A stretch of 64,000 bases of DNA from Leptolyngbyaceae cyanobacterium (GCA_036703985.1 DATNQN010000008.1:30947-94946); one strand, 5' to 3'. Positions 42,485-53,494 are shown, numbered from the stretch's first letter. Made by a program: numbers and translations. Notes: generated by a model not told the origin, from the sequence alone.

Positions 42485-45279
42485 TGATGTTGACTAATCA
42501 ACAGTGCAACGGGGAAATGTTGTAGGATATCACCGATCGCGATCGCGCCATCCCCAGAAACAGTTTGATTAGTAATAGCGTTGCGCCAAGTAAACTGCGA
42601 TCCGGCGGGCAATTTTAATTGAGTATCTGCCCAAACTTTTTCACCCAGCGGATATTCTCCTGATTTCACCAGCTTGGTAAAGAAACGGGGTGCAATTGCG
42701 ATCGCCATTTTATCCTCAAAGCTTCGGGCAAAAGCCACCACGTGATTCTGCAATTGACCAGTCACTTCCAGAGGTTGGTAATCACCTTTTTGGAAAACAG
42801 CCAAATTTTCTTTTCTGGCTTGCAGAACTTTGTGAACTAAAAATAGCTTAATCTTGCCATTTTCTTGATTAGCAAGTAGTTCATCAATTAGCTTCAAAAT
42901 ATCTTTCTCAGTTTTCTCCTTCACCTCTTTTAAAAACGAAATTCGCAGTTCGTAATCAACCGGACGGCGGTTATCCGGATCTACCATACTCAAATCCCAC
43001 AATTCCGTCCCTTGATAAGTATCGGGAACACCAGGAGTTGTATATTTCAACAATGTTTGAGAAAGAGAATTATAAATCCCATAGCCAGCCACCCATTTCT
43101 GGAAAGGCAGAAACTCTTTCAAAAATTGATTCTCTTCCGAAGACTCTAAAACTCGTTCCACAAAAGCGAGAAATCCCTCTTCATATTCGCTATCGGGACG
43201 CAACCAAGCCGTATGCAGCTTAGCTTCCCGAACGGATTTAAGCATATAATCTTTCACCCGTTGTATAAAAGATTCATTCTCGCTTTCACTAAAAGGATAA
43301 GACCCCAATAAAGTTTGATACAAGAAATATTCATCATTACCAACCGGGACGGGTTTTCCCCGCACGATACTTTTTTTCGGGCGATTAATGGCAATCCAAT
43401 TCTTAACCTGTGTTGTCCATTCTTCAGGTATTTCCGATAATACGTTCAGTCTGGCACGCGCATCTTCCCCGCGTTTGGTATCGTGGGTAGCAGTGGCGTT
43501 CATTTTGTGAGGCCACTCATTAATTTGATTTTGATTAAATTCGTGAAATTCCCCAATTGTCAAGCCAAATTTACCGGGATTTCCACCCACTTCATTCAAA
43601 GATAGCAATCGGTTATAGACATAAAATAAGGTGTCTTCAATCCCTTTCGCCATCAAAGGGCCACTCAACTGTTGCATCCTCATAATGAAGTGCAGACGAT
43701 TATATTCTTCTTCTGTTAAAGGTTGCTCAAATTCCCGCAAAAGCACTTCTTCAATGAAATTGAGTTCGTTTAAAAGCAGAGGAATTCTTTCTCTTGCTTG
43801 TTCGATCGCTTCCCTGATATATTGACGATCTGAATCACTAAATCCGTCCCCATTTACATAAGTACGATAAACAGGAAAGACCCGCAATATTTCTGCCAGC
43901 GCTCTTTTTAAACCGTTCATGGTAAAGTCGCGGGCACGCCTGGAATGACCTGCCATTTTTCTGAGAATTTGAGTGAGATTGTCTACATCTCCTGCCAAAT
44001 TCTTTTCAACAATTAGATGTTTTTTCTCAATAAACAACTCCTCGTATGGAGTTTCAATGCCAGTCAATTTGATGTAGAGTTCGTTAAAAGACTGTTCGTT
44101 ATCACCGCAGCAGAAAATTCCATTCACGTAGTTTAAGAAATCATAGCCGCTCGTGCCTTCAATCGGCCAACAAGGGGGCATTTTTTCTTTCAGTTCTAAA
44201 ATCTTTTCTACCGTAATGTAAATTTCTCCTACTTTTTGGCGTAGTCGCTTCAGATATTCTGTTGGATCGTAAAGTCCATCAATGTGGTCTATTCTTAATC
44301 CGGTTACTTTTCCTTCTTCAACTAGCTTAGCAATCAAGGCATGAGTTTTGTGGAAAACTTTGAGTTCTTGGATTTTGACAGAAATTAGTTCATTAACGGT
44401 GAAGAATCGACGATAGTTAATTTCTTCTGCCCCGACTTTCCAGAAAGATAATCGATAAAATTGATCTTGCAGTAACTTATCGAGGGGATCGAAACTTTCT
44501 GGATTACCCTTTTCTCCGTTAAAATATTTGATATTCCCATCAACAAATTCTTTGACTTTCGGATTCTGGGTATAGAGTTCCCAAAATAGTCCTTTTACAA
44601 AGGCGATTTGATCGTATCTCTCTTTACCTTTTACTTCCGCAGGGGCGTTCTTAATTAAGTAAAGAATCCCCAGAAATTTGACAAAATCGGGATGATTCCT
44701 TCCCCCTAATTCTCGCGCCAAATGTCCTAAATTATGAATAACAAACGGTGCATAAGATTCGATTCTTACAGGCAATTTTAAGCCGTAATAATTAACGCTT
44801 AACCCATTCTCATCATAATTGAGTTGAATTTCTCCATTATCCAAACATTCTCCATAAAAATTTCCCAACATAGGGGCAAGCACTCGCCCTTTCACGTTTT
44901 CATAAGCTTGATCCCATTCGATGTCAAAGTAATCGAAATAATCTGAATCAGGCCCATTTTCTAATACATCCATTAAGAGCAGATTTTGGCTATCATAAGC
45001 CATGTGGTTGGGAACGATATCTTGTATCCATCCCATATCCCGACGTTTAATTTCATCAGCTAAAGCTTCAAACTGCTCTAGCGTACCTAATTCAGGATTA
45101 ATTTGATTTGGATCGACTACATCGTAACCGTGGGTGCTGCCTGCCCTAGCTTTAAATATGGGAGAAGCATACAGATCGGTAATACCCAGATTATCAAGAT
45201 AATCAATGATTTTTTGGGCAGCTTCAAAGGGAAACTCTGATTGAAATTGAATCCGGTAAGTAGAGTTAGGAATCCGCAT
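42481..45279 (-). CDS. treY: Malto-oligosyltrehalose synthase TreY
   Basis: 932-aa GH13 enzyme that isomerises the reducing-end alpha-1,4 glucose of a maltodextrin to alpha-1,1, forming maltooligosyl trehalose. N-terminal TYRIQFQSEFPFEAAQKIIDYL and ARAGSTHGYDVVDPNQINPELG are diagnostic. Catalytic residues: D331 (GLRIDHIDGL), E358 (YITVEKIL) and the downstream TATHDTKRGED aspartate. Length is typical or slightly long. It lies 67 bases after treZ in the same direction, so a treZ-treY operon is likely. Its stop codon sits in a duplicated repeat. Confidence 0.95.
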   Translation of the reverse strand: MRIPNSTYRIQFQSEFPFEAAQKIIDYLDNLGITDLYASPIFKARAGSTHGYDVVDPNQINPELGTLEQFEALADEIKRRDMGWIQDIVPNHMAYDSQNLLLMDVLENGPDSDYFDYFDIEWDQAYENVKGRVLAPMLGNFYGECLDNGEIQLNYDENGLSVNYYGLKLPVRIESYAPFVIHNLGHLARELGGRNHPDFVKFLGILYLIKNAPAEVKGKERYDQIAFVKGLFWELYTQNPKVKEFVDGNIKYFNGEKGNPESFDPLDKLLQDQFYRLSFWKVGAEEINYRRFFTVNELISVKIQELKVFHKTHALIAKLVEEGKVTGLRIDHIDGLYDPTEYLKRLRQKVGEIYITVEKILELKEKMPPCWPIEGTSGYDFLNYVNGIFCCGDNEQSFNELYIKLTGIETPYEELFIEKKHLIVEKNLAGDVDNLTQILRKMAGHSRRARDFTMNGLKRALAEILRVFPVYRTYVNGDGFSDSDRQYIREAIEQARERIPLLLNELNFIEEVLLREFEQPLTEEEYNRLHFIMRMQQLSGPLMAKGIEDTLFYVYNRLLSLNEVGGNPGKFGLTIGEFHEFNQNQINEWPHKMNATATHDTKRGEDARARLNVLSEIPEEWTTQVKNWIAINRPKKSIVRGKPVPVGNDEYFLYQTLLGSYPFSESENESFIQRVKDYMLKSVREAKLHTAWLRPDSEYEEGFLAFVERVLESSEENQFLKEFLPFQKWVAGYGIYNSLSQTLLKYTTPGVPDTYQGTELWDLSMVDPDNRRPVDYELRISFLKEVKEKTEKDILKLIDELLANQENGKIKLFLVHKVLQARKENLAVFQKGDYQPLEVTGQLQNHVVAFARSFEDKMAIAIAPRFFTKLVKSGEYPLGEKVWADTQLKLPAGSQFTWRNAITNQTVSGDGAIAIGDILQHFPVALLISQHQ

Positions 45280-45346
45280 TTTAACTTATTACTCCTAAAA
45301 AATTTGTTAGATTAGATTAAGGGTGAGCATTGCCCACCCTTATTGA

Positions 45347-47188
45347 TCACTGTGCTAATGTTTCTAATTCGTAAAGGGCAAAACTATGGGGGGAAATTGT
45401 TACTGTTTGTTCTTGCAACAATTTTTCTGGCATTTGAGAACCAGACCCCATCCATTTAGAATCGGCAGAATCGAGAATTTTTCGCCAGATTCCGCCCGGA
45501 GATGTTGGGCAATTAACTTCATTTTGATTGAAGTTCATGATGCAAAAAATTTGGTTACCCGTACTGTCACTACGACGTAAGAAAACTATTTTTTCTTCTT
45601 CCAGGGCTGTTGCTTCTAAATTATCTTTATCCAGGTTTTTCAACACTGGCATGGTACGGCGTAAGTGAATGAGATGCTGATGCAGTTCTAACAGCGCTTT
45701 ATGTTTGCCTTCTTTCCGTTTATGCCACTGTAATTTGGATTTTTGGAAAGCGTCGGTGCTGAAGGGATCGATAAATTCTCCTTCTTCTTCTGCATGAAAC
45801 TCGGTGAATTCTCTTTTTCTCCCTTGTTTCACTGCTTCCACTAAATCCGGATCGGTATGACTGACAAAGTAGAGAAACGGTGCTTCTTCGCCGTATTCTT
45901 CTCCCATGAAAAGCATGGGTACGTAAGGAGAAATTAGCATGACGCCTGCTGCTAATTTGAGCGCTTCAAATGAGACTAGATGGGTTAGTCTTTCTCCCAT
46001 CATTCTATTGCCAACTTGGTCGTGATTTTGTGTACAAACTACAAATTGATGGGCGGGCCGATCGCTGGGATCGTTACCGTGATATCGACGGCGATGAGGG
46101 GAGTATTCCCAAGTATAAACAAACCCTTCTTTTAAGATTTTGGCCATTTGTTGGCAACTGCCAAAATCTTTGTAATATCCTTTTTGTTCCCCTGTTAAAA
46201 GTACGTGCAATATGTGATGGAAATCATCACTCCATTGGGCATCTATACCATATCCGCCCGATTCGCGATCGCGAATTACTCGCACGTCATTTAAATCGCT
46301 TTCTGCAATTAGATAAAACTTCCTTCTTGCCCGTTTAGATAAGGCAGTAACTTCTTCTGCGAGTTCTTGTAAAAAATGTTTAGCACCAAAATCAAAAATG
46401 GCGTGTACCGCATCTAATCGCAGGGCATCAATGTGATAATTTTCAAACCAGTAAAGGGCGTTTTTAATAAAGTAATTCCGCACGCCGTAACTGTAAATAT
46501 CGTCAAAGTTTAACGCCATGCCCCAAGGCGTTTTGTACATTTCGGTAAAGTAAGGGCCGTATTGACTGGTGTAGTTTCCTTCTGGGCCAAAATGATTGTA
46601 AACTACGTCAAGGACGATCGATATTCCCTCTTGGTGTGCGGCATCAACTAGTTTTTTCAATCCTTCTGGCCCACCGTAGGAACTTTGCACAGCAAAGGGA
46701 TAGACACCATCGTAACCCCAGTTGCGATCGCCGGGAAATTGAGCAACTGGCATAATTTCAATGGCATTTACTCCCAACTCGTGCAATTCTTTTAATCTAG
46801 GAATAATTGCCTCGAAAGTACCTTCTGGTGTGAACGTACCGACGTGCAATTCATAGATAATCATTTCCTCTAAAGGAACGCCAGACCAGTTGGCGTCATT
46901 CCACTGAATCGTGCTACGATCCACCACTTGAGAAGGGCCATGCACGTCTTTTGGTTGATACTGAGAAGCGGGGTCTGGCCGATCGGTTTCCCCGGCTATT
47001 TTGTAATAATAAAGAGTTCCCGGTTCGATGCCCTCTGCTAATACTTTAAAGTAGCCCCATTCATCTTTTTGCATGGGGATGAGACGCGATTCGGGAGAGA
47101 CAATTTGAACAGCAACATCTTCGTGAGATGGCGCCCAAACAGTAAATTGACAACGACCGTTACCCAAATAATCAGACCCGATTTTCAC
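45347..47188 (-). CDS. treZ: Malto-oligosyltrehalose trehalohydrolase TreZ
   Basis: 613-aa GH13 enzyme that cleaves trehalose from maltooligosyl trehalose, completing the TreY/TreZ route. An N-terminal CBM48-like domain (GRCQFTVWAPSHEDVAVQIV) is followed by GDRNWGYDGVYPFAVQSSYGG and catalytic residues in ALRLDAVHAIFD and FYLIAESDLND. The GTG at 47188 has AAAGGA nine bases upstream and gives the usual VKIGSDYLGNG start. The frame remains open to an ATG at 47230 with no convincing RBS. First gene of the treZ-treY pair. Confidence 0.95.
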   Translation of the reverse strand: MKIGSDYLGNGRCQFTVWAPSHEDVAVQIVSPESRLIPMQKDEWGYFKVLAEGIEPGTLYYYKIAGETDRPDPASQYQPKDVHGPSQVVDRSTIQWNDANWSGVPLEEMIIYELHVGTFTPEGTFEAIIPRLKELHELGVNAIEIMPVAQFPGDRNWGYDGVYPFAVQSSYGGPEGLKKLVDAAHQEGISIVLDVVYNHFGPEGNYTSQYGPYFTEMYKTPWGMALNFDDIYSYGVRNYFIKNALYWFENYHIDALRLDAVHAIFDFGAKHFLQELAEEVTALSKRARRKFYLIAESDLNDVRVIRDRESGGYGIDAQWSDDFHHILHVLLTGEQKGYYKDFGSCQQMAKILKEGFVYTWEYSPHRRRYHGNDPSDRPAHQFVVCTQNHDQVGNRMMGERLTHLVSFEALKLAAGVMLISPYVPMLFMGEEYGEEAPFLYFVSHTDPDLVEAVKQGRKREFTEFHAEEEGEFIDPFSTDAFQKSKLQWHKRKEGKHKALLELHQHLIHLRRTMPVLKNLDKDNLEATALEEEKIVFLRRSDSTGNQIFCIMNFNQNEVNCPTSPGGIWRKILDSADSKWMGSGSQMPEKLLQEQTVTISPHSFALYELETLAQ

Positions 47189-47941
47189 GGTTAATATCCT
47201 TTCATCGAAATGTGCATTTATAATTGGCAATCCACTATCAGCCTTGCTGCTACAAAGTTGATATGATTAAGGTAGTTAGTGTGGTAGATTTTCACATCAT
47301 ATAATTTTTGTCGAATCCACCTAAAGTAGAAGATTTTTAGCCATTAATTGAGGAAAAATAGAAGTATTAAGCAATCAACGTAAATGGTTCCGATTATATA
47401 TAATTGGCAAGTTTTAAAAATCTTTCTATCGGCGTAATTTATGGCCTGTCTTTATTAAATAATCGGTTTTATCATATTTAACTATTCCAGTCAAGTTACC
47501 TAAGATAGATTGCCTTTGAAAAGATGAGTCAATTTTTTTAAAAATAACTTGGATTCAAACAGAGAAAAACTTAGTAGAGTTTTGCGATCGCAAAACTTTT
47601 ACTTTATAAAAAACTATAATATTTGGTCAACTCAAGTAATAATTCGATCAAATAGCACGGGCAGTTAAGTATCTATCGTTTAGGCAAAATTAAAATTAAA
47701 AACTTTACTAGTCCGGAGGTAGCAAAAAATAATTATAGCAATCAGATTTGATTGAAAAAAATTAAAAATATAAGATTTTTGGCTTCTCTAAGAAGTCAAG
47801 AATCGAATAGTTCGCCAATTTGCCAATTACTTTCCCAAAACAACCGATTAATGAAAAAGGGTTTATTTATACAGATTTAATATCTATTTTAAATTTAAGA
47901 TGGTAAATTACAAATGAAAATTTAACTTCAAATCGGCACTG
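47189..47941. promoter_or_regulatory. Divergent AT-rich region between treZ and urtE
   Basis: About 750 AT-rich bases without a credible gene. It must supply promoters for treZ-treY (-) and urtE (+). I looked for an NtcA-type GTAN8TAC site and found no exact match. Confidence 0.5.
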
Positions 47942-48694
47942 ATGTCTACAAATTCAGCAATTGCTAGCGAATACAACGAATCACTTACCCAGTTGATGTT
48001 ACAAGTAACTGGTTTAAATGTTTATTATGGCGAAAGCCACATTCTTAGGGATGTAGATTTGAGCGTTCCGGCTGGGCAAATGGTTTGCCTGATCGGACGC
48101 AACGGAGTGGGCAAAACTACTTTATTAAAAACTATTATGGGTTTGCTCAAACCTCGGACGGGTACGATTAATTTGGCAGGTGAATCGATCTTAGGAGAAT
48201 CTCCCGACAAGAGAGCAAAAATGGGTATTGGCTACGTGCCTCAAGGACGAGAAATTATACCTCGTTTAACTGTGAAAGAAAATTTATTGTTAGGGTTAGA
48301 AGCGAGAACACAACGTGGTAAAAATGAAGAAATTCCAGAGGAAATTTTTGCTTTATTTCCCGTATTAAAAACCATGTTATCTCGTATGGGAGGGGACTTA
48401 AGCGGCGGACAACAGCAACAATTAGCGATCGCGCGTGCTTTGATGGGACGCCCCCGCTTGCTGATGTTGGATGAACCGACAGAAGGAATTCAGCCTTCGA
48501 TCATTCTGGAAATAGAAGCTGCCGTTCGCCGCATTGTCAGAACTACAGGTATTTCCGTGCTGTTAGTCGAACAACACTTGCATTTCGTGCGGCAGGCCGA
48601 TCGCTATTATGCAATGCAAAAAGGTGGTATTGTAGCTGCTGGCCCCACTAGCGAACTCAGCCAAGATGTAATTCAAAAGTTTTTGGCAGTTTAG
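47942..48694 (+). CDS. urtE: Urea ABC transporter ATP-binding protein UrtE
   Basis: 250-aa LivF-type ABC ATPase. Walker A GRNGVGKTT, UrtE-typical GYVPQGREIIPRLTVKENLLLG, signature LSGGQQQQLAIARAL, Walker B RLLMLDEPTEGIQPS and the switch His in VEQHLHFVRQAD are present. It completes the UrtABCDE transporter but lies 8.3 kb from urtD. The intervening DNA carries glgX, treY and treZ, so urtE must have its own promoter. A 13-bp hairpin follows the stop. Confidence 0.94.
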   Translation: MSTNSAIASEYNESLTQLMLQVTGLNVYYGESHILRDVDLSVPAGQMVCLIGRNGVGKTTLLKTIMGLLKPRTGTINLAGESILGESPDKRAKMGIGYVPQGREIIPRLTVKENLLLGLEARTQRGKNEEIPEEIFALFPVLKTMLSRMGGDLSGGQQQQLAIARALMGRPRLLMLDEPTEGIQPSIILEIEAAVRRIVRTTGISVLLVEQHLHFVRQADRYYAMQKGGIVAAGPTSELSQDVIQKFLAV

Positions 48695-48734
48695 TTATAA
48701 ATTTTATAAACTATATCATAACTTGCCTTAATTT

Positions 48735-48763
48735 ATCTACCAAAAATGTAATTTTTGGTAGAT
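48735..48763 (+). terminator. Hairpin after urtE
   Basis: ATCTACCAAAAAT (48735-48747) pairs perfectly with ATTTTTGGTAGAT (48751-48763) across 3 bases. It is followed by a T-rich stretch. Confidence 0.75.
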
Positions 48764-49066
48764 ATTGTATTTTAGTTAAGAAATAGTAAATTCTGTAAAA
48801 TTTTTTAGCACTTACCCGATCGATAACAGAAGAAGTCATCGTTTTTGTGGTTCTTGCACTGGGAAAGTTGCGCTAAAGTGGATTGTATATTCTGAATCAT
48901 AAATAGCTTTTTTTTGTCCGGTACTAAGCTGTTGGCCAACTTACAAGAACTTGCAATATTTTGGGAAATTGGTGTAAGTTAACTTATCTGGTTATAAATA
49001 ATAATTTTTTTTACCTCTACTTTCCTTGGGGAAAGTAATTTACCCTTAGTTAATAAACTCATAAAA
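48764..49066. other. Intergenic region upstream of the CHASE4 kinase
   Basis: About 300 bases, AT-rich. A short ACTTTCC-TTGG-GGAAAGT hairpin at about 49020-49037 precedes the kinase start. No gene is seen. Confidence 0.45.
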
Positions 49067-51202
49067 ATGAAATTAAAAAACATTCAATTGCGAATATTTA
49101 ATCATTTGCAAAAGCTGCAAATTAGAATTTTATTTTTTACGTTTGGGGCATCATTAATGCCAATCTTATTGGTTTATGGCGTAGCGTGGAAATTAATATA
49201 CCAACCCCTGGTTAAATTGGAAAAAACTAGACTTGACGACCAATTTTTGGCTTTTAGAGGATACGTGGAAGCCACTACTAATGGATTGCAAGATTTAGTC
49301 AATGGCTATGCAATTTGGACGGATTTGTATGAGGCTATTCAAAAACAAAATATACCTTGGATTGCCAAAGAAGTAACCAAACAAATGGTTTTTTCAACTA
49401 ATGCCGATCATGCCACAGTTATTAACAATCAAGGAAAAACTTTGGCACAAACAGGAGAAGCTTTAAATCAACCAGTAGTACAGCAAAAAATTGCTGCTTT
49501 CCTCGAACAAGGAAAGCAAGATAAAGATTTGATAACGTTGGGCGATCGCAAATTATTAATTTTAGTCAGCGCTCCTGTTTTCCAAACTGACGGTAGCGGT
49601 AAATCACCCGGTAATTTAGTTGTAGGGCAAACCTTAAATCATATTTGGTTACAAAAATTTTTAACTTTTTCACAGCCTACAACTAAGGTAGAAATTATTT
49701 CTATAACTGGGAATTTAATGTTTGCCAGCGAACAAAAAAATCATCTGGATATGTGGGATAGTCATAACTTTCGCACATCTATTTTAGAACGTATAACAAA
49801 AAAAGAACCACTGTATCGCATCGAACCAGAGTCAGGCCATAATATAATATATGCTCCTATCCTTTCTAAGGGTAAATCTGTTGCGATCGTCAAAATTCAG
49901 ATTTCTTCTCAATATTTTCAAGAAGCATCTTTAGTACTTAACAGTGTAATTTGGGTAGGTTTGGGTTTATCAATTGTAATTTCTATTACAGTTGCTCGCC
50001 TACTAGCCGATCAAATCGGACAACCGATCAAACAATTAGCCAAACGTAGCAAAACTCTAGCGAATGGAAATTTAGACGACCCTATTCCCGGCATTAATTA
50101 TGGCGGCGAAATTGGTCAATTAGCCAAAGCTTACCAAGAAATGGCGCAAGCGTTAAAAGCGCTGATTAATAATTTAGAAAGCCGAGTACTAGAACGAACT
50201 CAAGAATTAGAAATAGCAAGGCAAAACTTGGAAGAGAGAGTACAACAAAGGACAGAAGAATTGTCTCAAAAAAATTATCAATTACAACAAACTCACGACA
50301 AATTACAACAACTTAATTCTGAATTGTCCATCAAGGCAGAACAACTTTCACAAGCACTAACCACTCTCAAAAAGACGCAAACTCAACTAGTGCAAACAGA
50401 AAAAATGTCTAGTTTAGGGCAGTTAGTTGCTGGGATTGCTCATGAAATAAATAATCCGATTAACTTCATTTATGCCAATCTTGCCTATGTAAGTACTTAC
50501 AGCCAAGATTTGCTTACTTTGATCGCTCGTTATCAAGAACGTTATTCAGATTTGGAAATCGAGCAAGATGTTGAACAAATTGAACTAGAATTTTTAAAGA
50601 TTGATTTGCCAAAAATTATCTCTTCTATGCAAATAGGTGCTAACCGCATTAGTCAGATTGTTTTATCGCTGCGAAACTTCTCGCGACTTGATGAATCAGA
50701 TGTTAAATTAGTAGATATTCATGAAGGAATTGATAGTACTTTGTTAATTTTGGGCAGTCGTTTGCGATCGCAAACAGACTGGAAAGAGGATAATGAACTT
50801 TCTGCGATCGAGGTAATCAAAGATTATGCTAAATTACCACCGATCGAGTGTTACCCCAGACAAATCAATCAGGTAATTATGAATATCATTAGTAATGCAA
50901 TAGATGAATTAGAAAAATTAGACAATCAATCAATTAAACAAATTACAATTAAAACTATGCTTATTTCAAAAAATCAAATTTCCATTCAAATTAGAGATAA
51001 CGGCCCTGGAATTAGCCCGGAAATCAAAGATAAAATATTCGATCCGTTTTTTACAACCAAACCTGTGGGGAAAGGTACTGGTTTAGGGCTTTCTATTTGC
51101 TATCAAATCGCCCAAAGACATGGAGGCAGTATCGATGTAATTTCCGAATTAGGAAAGGGAGCAGAATTTTTGATTAACCTACCGATTAAAAGTATCTTTT
51201 AA
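49067..51202 (+). CDS. Membrane sensor histidine kinase with CHASE4-like sensor
   Basis: 711-aa sensor kinase. TM1 (about 20-45), a periplasmic CHASE4-like domain (about 50-295; the [14 protein letters not shown] segment is typical), and TM2 (about 296-318). These lead to HAMP (about 320-372), a long coiled coil (about 375-440), HisKA with H459 in [15 protein letters not shown], and an HATPase (about 565-711; [34 protein letters not shown]). Coiled coil plus the AHEINNP box is common in cyanobacterial kinases. No cognate regulator is adjacent. The following radical SAM gene starts 22 bases on. The ligand is unknown. Confidence 0.94.
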   Translation: MKLKNIQLRIFNHLQKLQIRILFFTFGASLMPILLVYGVAWKLIYQPLVKLEKTRLDDQFLAFRGYVEATTNGLQDLVNGYAIWTDLYEAIQKQNIPWIAKEVTKQMVFSTNADHATVINNQGKTLAQTGEALNQPVVQQKIAAFLEQGKQDKDLITLGDRKLLILVSAPVFQTDGSGKSPGNLVVGQTLNHIWLQKFLTFSQPTTKVEIISITGNLMFASEQKNHLDMWDSHNFRTSILERITKKEPLYRIEPESGHNIIYAPILSKGKSVAIVKIQISSQYFQEASLVLNSVIWVGLGLSIVISITVARLLADQIGQPIKQLAKRSKTLANGNLDDPIPGINYGGEIGQLAKAYQEMAQALKALINNLESRVLERTQELEIARQNLEERVQQRTEELSQKNYQLQQTHDKLQQLNSELSIKAEQLSQALTTLKKTQTQLVQTEKMSSLGQLVAGIAHEINNPINFIYANLAYVSTYSQDLLTLIARYQERYSDLEIEQDVEQIELEFLKIDLPKIISSMQIGANRISQIVLSLRNFSRLDESDVKLVDIHEGIDSTLLILGSRLRSQTDWKEDNELSAIEVIKDYAKLPPIECYPRQINQVIMNIISNAIDELEKLDNQSIKQITIKTMLISKNQISIQIRDNGPGISPEIKDKIFDPFFTTKPVGKGTGLGLSICYQIAQRHGGSIDVISELGKGAEFLINLPIKSIF

Positions 51203-51224
51203 AAACTAAACGAGGTAAATTAAT

Positions 51225-52151
51225 ATGGTAGCCAATTCTCAATGTTTTAAAGAATACTGGGAAAATAAATCGAAGATGTCAGTTAGAGACAAATCAAATA
51301 GTTTTAATATTTATGAAAGTCCGGCGAAATCGCTTCTAAACAAAGCAACGGGTTTTATCAATTATTATGATTTTACCCTCAATCCTTATAGAGGATGTCA
51401 ATATGGATGTAGCTACTGTTATGCTGCTGCATTTAGTCCTAGCCCAAAAATGCGCCAAACATGGGGTGAATGGGTAATTATCAAACAAAATGCTACCGAA
51501 ATATTGGATAAAGAATTAGCAAAATGGTACAAAAAGAATCCAGATAAACATCCTAGCATTTACATGAGTAGCGTAACCGATCCTTATCAACCAATAGAAT
51601 CGGCAGAAAAGCTAAGTCGAGGTTTGTTAGAGGTAATGCTAAAATATCAGCCAACTTTGGTAATTCAAACTCGTAGTCCGATGATTACTAGAGATATTGA
51701 TATTTTGCGGCAGTTTCAAAGGTTGAGAATTAATCTAAGTATTCCAACTGGTAGCGAGTCAGTAAGAAAAGATTTTGAACCGCGATCGCCAAGTATTAAA
51801 GCCAGGTTAAATGCGATCGGAAAACTAATACATAACATAGTTTCTGATGATACCCATCATATAAAATTTTCCGTAACAGTCACGCCACTGCTACCTATAT
51901 TGCCAGAGGATCGGATACCTTTCATCAACAAACTAGAAATAGTCGATCGCGTAGTCATTCAAGAATTCCACACCAGCCAAACTCGTTCTCATGTAGCGGG
52001 AACGCGAGAAGAAGCGATCGCCCTTAAGCAAAAGTACGCTTGGTGGTACGATCGAGAACAAGAAAACTATTTTGAGTTTAAGCAAAAGTTAGTTGACTTG
52101 CTGCCTAGCGTTGAAATTAAAGAAGGTAAAGAAGGATTTGGCTACGAATAA
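51225..52151 (+). CDS. SPL-family radical SAM protein
   Basis: 308-aa cytoplasmic radical SAM protein of the SplB-like family. The cluster motif is C58-x3-C62-x2-C65 (GCQYGCSYCYA), followed by SSVTDPYQPIE and QTRSPMITRDIDIL. The substrate-specific cysteine of true spore photoproduct lyase cannot be assigned, so a DNA repair role is only by family analogy. It starts 22 bases after the kinase and its end overlaps the next gene, suggesting co-transcription. Confidence 0.9.
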   Translation: MVANSQCFKEYWENKSKMSVRDKSNSFNIYESPAKSLLNKATGFINYYDFTLNPYRGCQYGCSYCYAAAFSPSPKMRQTWGEWVIIKQNATEILDKELAKWYKKNPDKHPSIYMSSVTDPYQPIESAEKLSRGLLEVMLKYQPTLVIQTRSPMITRDIDILRQFQRLRINLSIPTGSESVRKDFEPRSPSIKARLNAIGKLIHNIVSDDTHHIKFSVTVTPLLPILPEDRIPFINKLEIVDRVVIQEFHTSQTRSHVAGTREEAIALKQKYAWWYDREQENYFEFKQKLVDLLPSVEIKEGKEGFGYE

Positions 52152-53460
52152 TTTAATTGCTAATTGGTGGCGTTCTTTTCAATTTCGCAATGCTCTTGCC
52201 AAAGGTAACATTCGCCTTGCCGAGCAACTGTTGCAGGAAATTCAAAAATCGAGTGCAAAGCTATCATTACTGGAGAAATTATTTAAAGATAAGTTACAAG
52301 CTGAAAAAACCTCACGGGATTACCGGCAACAAATCTCTACCCAATATCGGCAACTTAGCCAACTTCGTCAGCAGTTAGAAAAGTTACCTCCTGATTTAGA
52401 AATTGGTCAATTTTTCCCGGAATTAATCGCACCCGATCCAGAATTCCTTAAATTTGTAGCTAACAAGTTTAAGCTGATAGAACATGATGAAAACATGATC
52501 CAGTGTACTGGGCTTGATAGTGACGTTTTTAACGATTTCGAGGAAAGTTTAGCTAACTTTATTAAAGAAGAATTTAGCCAACGTAGTGGTAGCAAAAACT
52601 TTCACTTGTTACTAGATGACGCTATAGAAGATTTAAATAGATTAAAAAGTGGAGATGACCCTTCATATAGATTTGAATTAAGCCCCCATATCTACTTAAT
52701 GAGATATTTTTTAGATAATGTTTACTGTGCTTATCTTGCTTGGTTTTTAATTTACAAAACGGGATTGTTACCAGCGAAAATCAATATTTTAGACATCGCT
52801 GCTGGCCCAGGTACAGTAGCTTACGGACTAGCTTTGTTATTACAAAGTAGTAGCAGCTATTTTTCCTTACCACCAATGCACGTTTCCTACTACTCTTTAG
52901 AACAACAAAAATCTTTTCAATATCGAGGATTGCAATTTTGGCGCAGATATATAGAATTAAAAGAAACAGCAACTAACGCTTATTTTCGTTTCGATACTTC
53001 TAATATTTTTAATTACGATTCTGCTTCTTTGAAAATACCTCATGCTTTTTTCAATTTTATCGTAATTTCTCACTGCTTTTTTAATGATATCGAAAGGCGA
53101 TCTGAGTCTCTAGCAATTTATAAAGAAATCTTTACTAATTGCCTTAAAGATAATGGTTATGTTATGTTAATTATCCAAGAAAAGAAGCTATTTATGCCCT
53201 ACGGAGTTCGGCAGAGTGAAAATCAGCTTGAAGAAAAAAATGTCGTACAAAAATTTGTTGATGAATTAGAGTTGAAACTCGTTTTTTATAAATATCTTAC
53301 ATCAAGAGATAGAAGAGAACCGATTAAAGATTTTGGAAAATTTGCCAGAGAAAACTTAGTTAGCCAAAAGTTTATGAGTCCGCTTTTACGGCAATACTTC
53401 AAATTAAAATACGATTTAAACTACACGCTTGATGATTACATAATTTTAGCAAAAAAATAA
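52138..53460 (+). CDS. SAM-dependent methyltransferase-like protein
   Basis: About 440 aa. A helical N-terminal region (to about 200) leads to a class I methyltransferase-like core with motif I ILDIAAGPGTVAYG (LDIAAGPG at about 218-225) and a later FFNFIVISHCFFND strand. The substrate is not recognised. It lacks the Cys cluster of Rsm22-type ribosomal methyltransferases. No ATG exists near the 5' end; TTG 52138 with nearby AGAAGG, overlapping the radical SAM gene by 14 bases, is my choice. TTG 52093 is an alternative giving 455 aa. Coupling to the radical SAM gene suggests a shared pathway. Confidence 0.78.
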   Translation: MATNNLIANWWRSFQFRNALAKGNIRLAEQLLQEIQKSSAKLSLLEKLFKDKLQAEKTSRDYRQQISTQYRQLSQLRQQLEKLPPDLEIGQFFPELIAPDPEFLKFVANKFKLIEHDENMIQCTGLDSDVFNDFEESLANFIKEEFSQRSGSKNFHLLLDDAIEDLNRLKSGDDPSYRFELSPHIYLMRYFLDNVYCAYLAWFLIYKTGLLPAKINILDIAAGPGTVAYGLALLLQSSSSYFSLPPMHVSYYSLEQQKSFQYRGLQFWRRYIELKETATNAYFRFDTSNIFNYDSASLKIPHAFFNFIVISHCFFNDIERRSESLAIYKEIFTNCLKDNGYVMLIIQEKKLFMPYGVRQSENQLEEKNVVQKFVDELELKLVFYKYLTSRDRREPIKDFGKFARENLVSQKFMSPLLRQYFKLKYDLNYTLDDYIILAKK

Positions 53461-53494
53461 ACTTATATGAAGATAACCCGATCGTTTAAAAATA

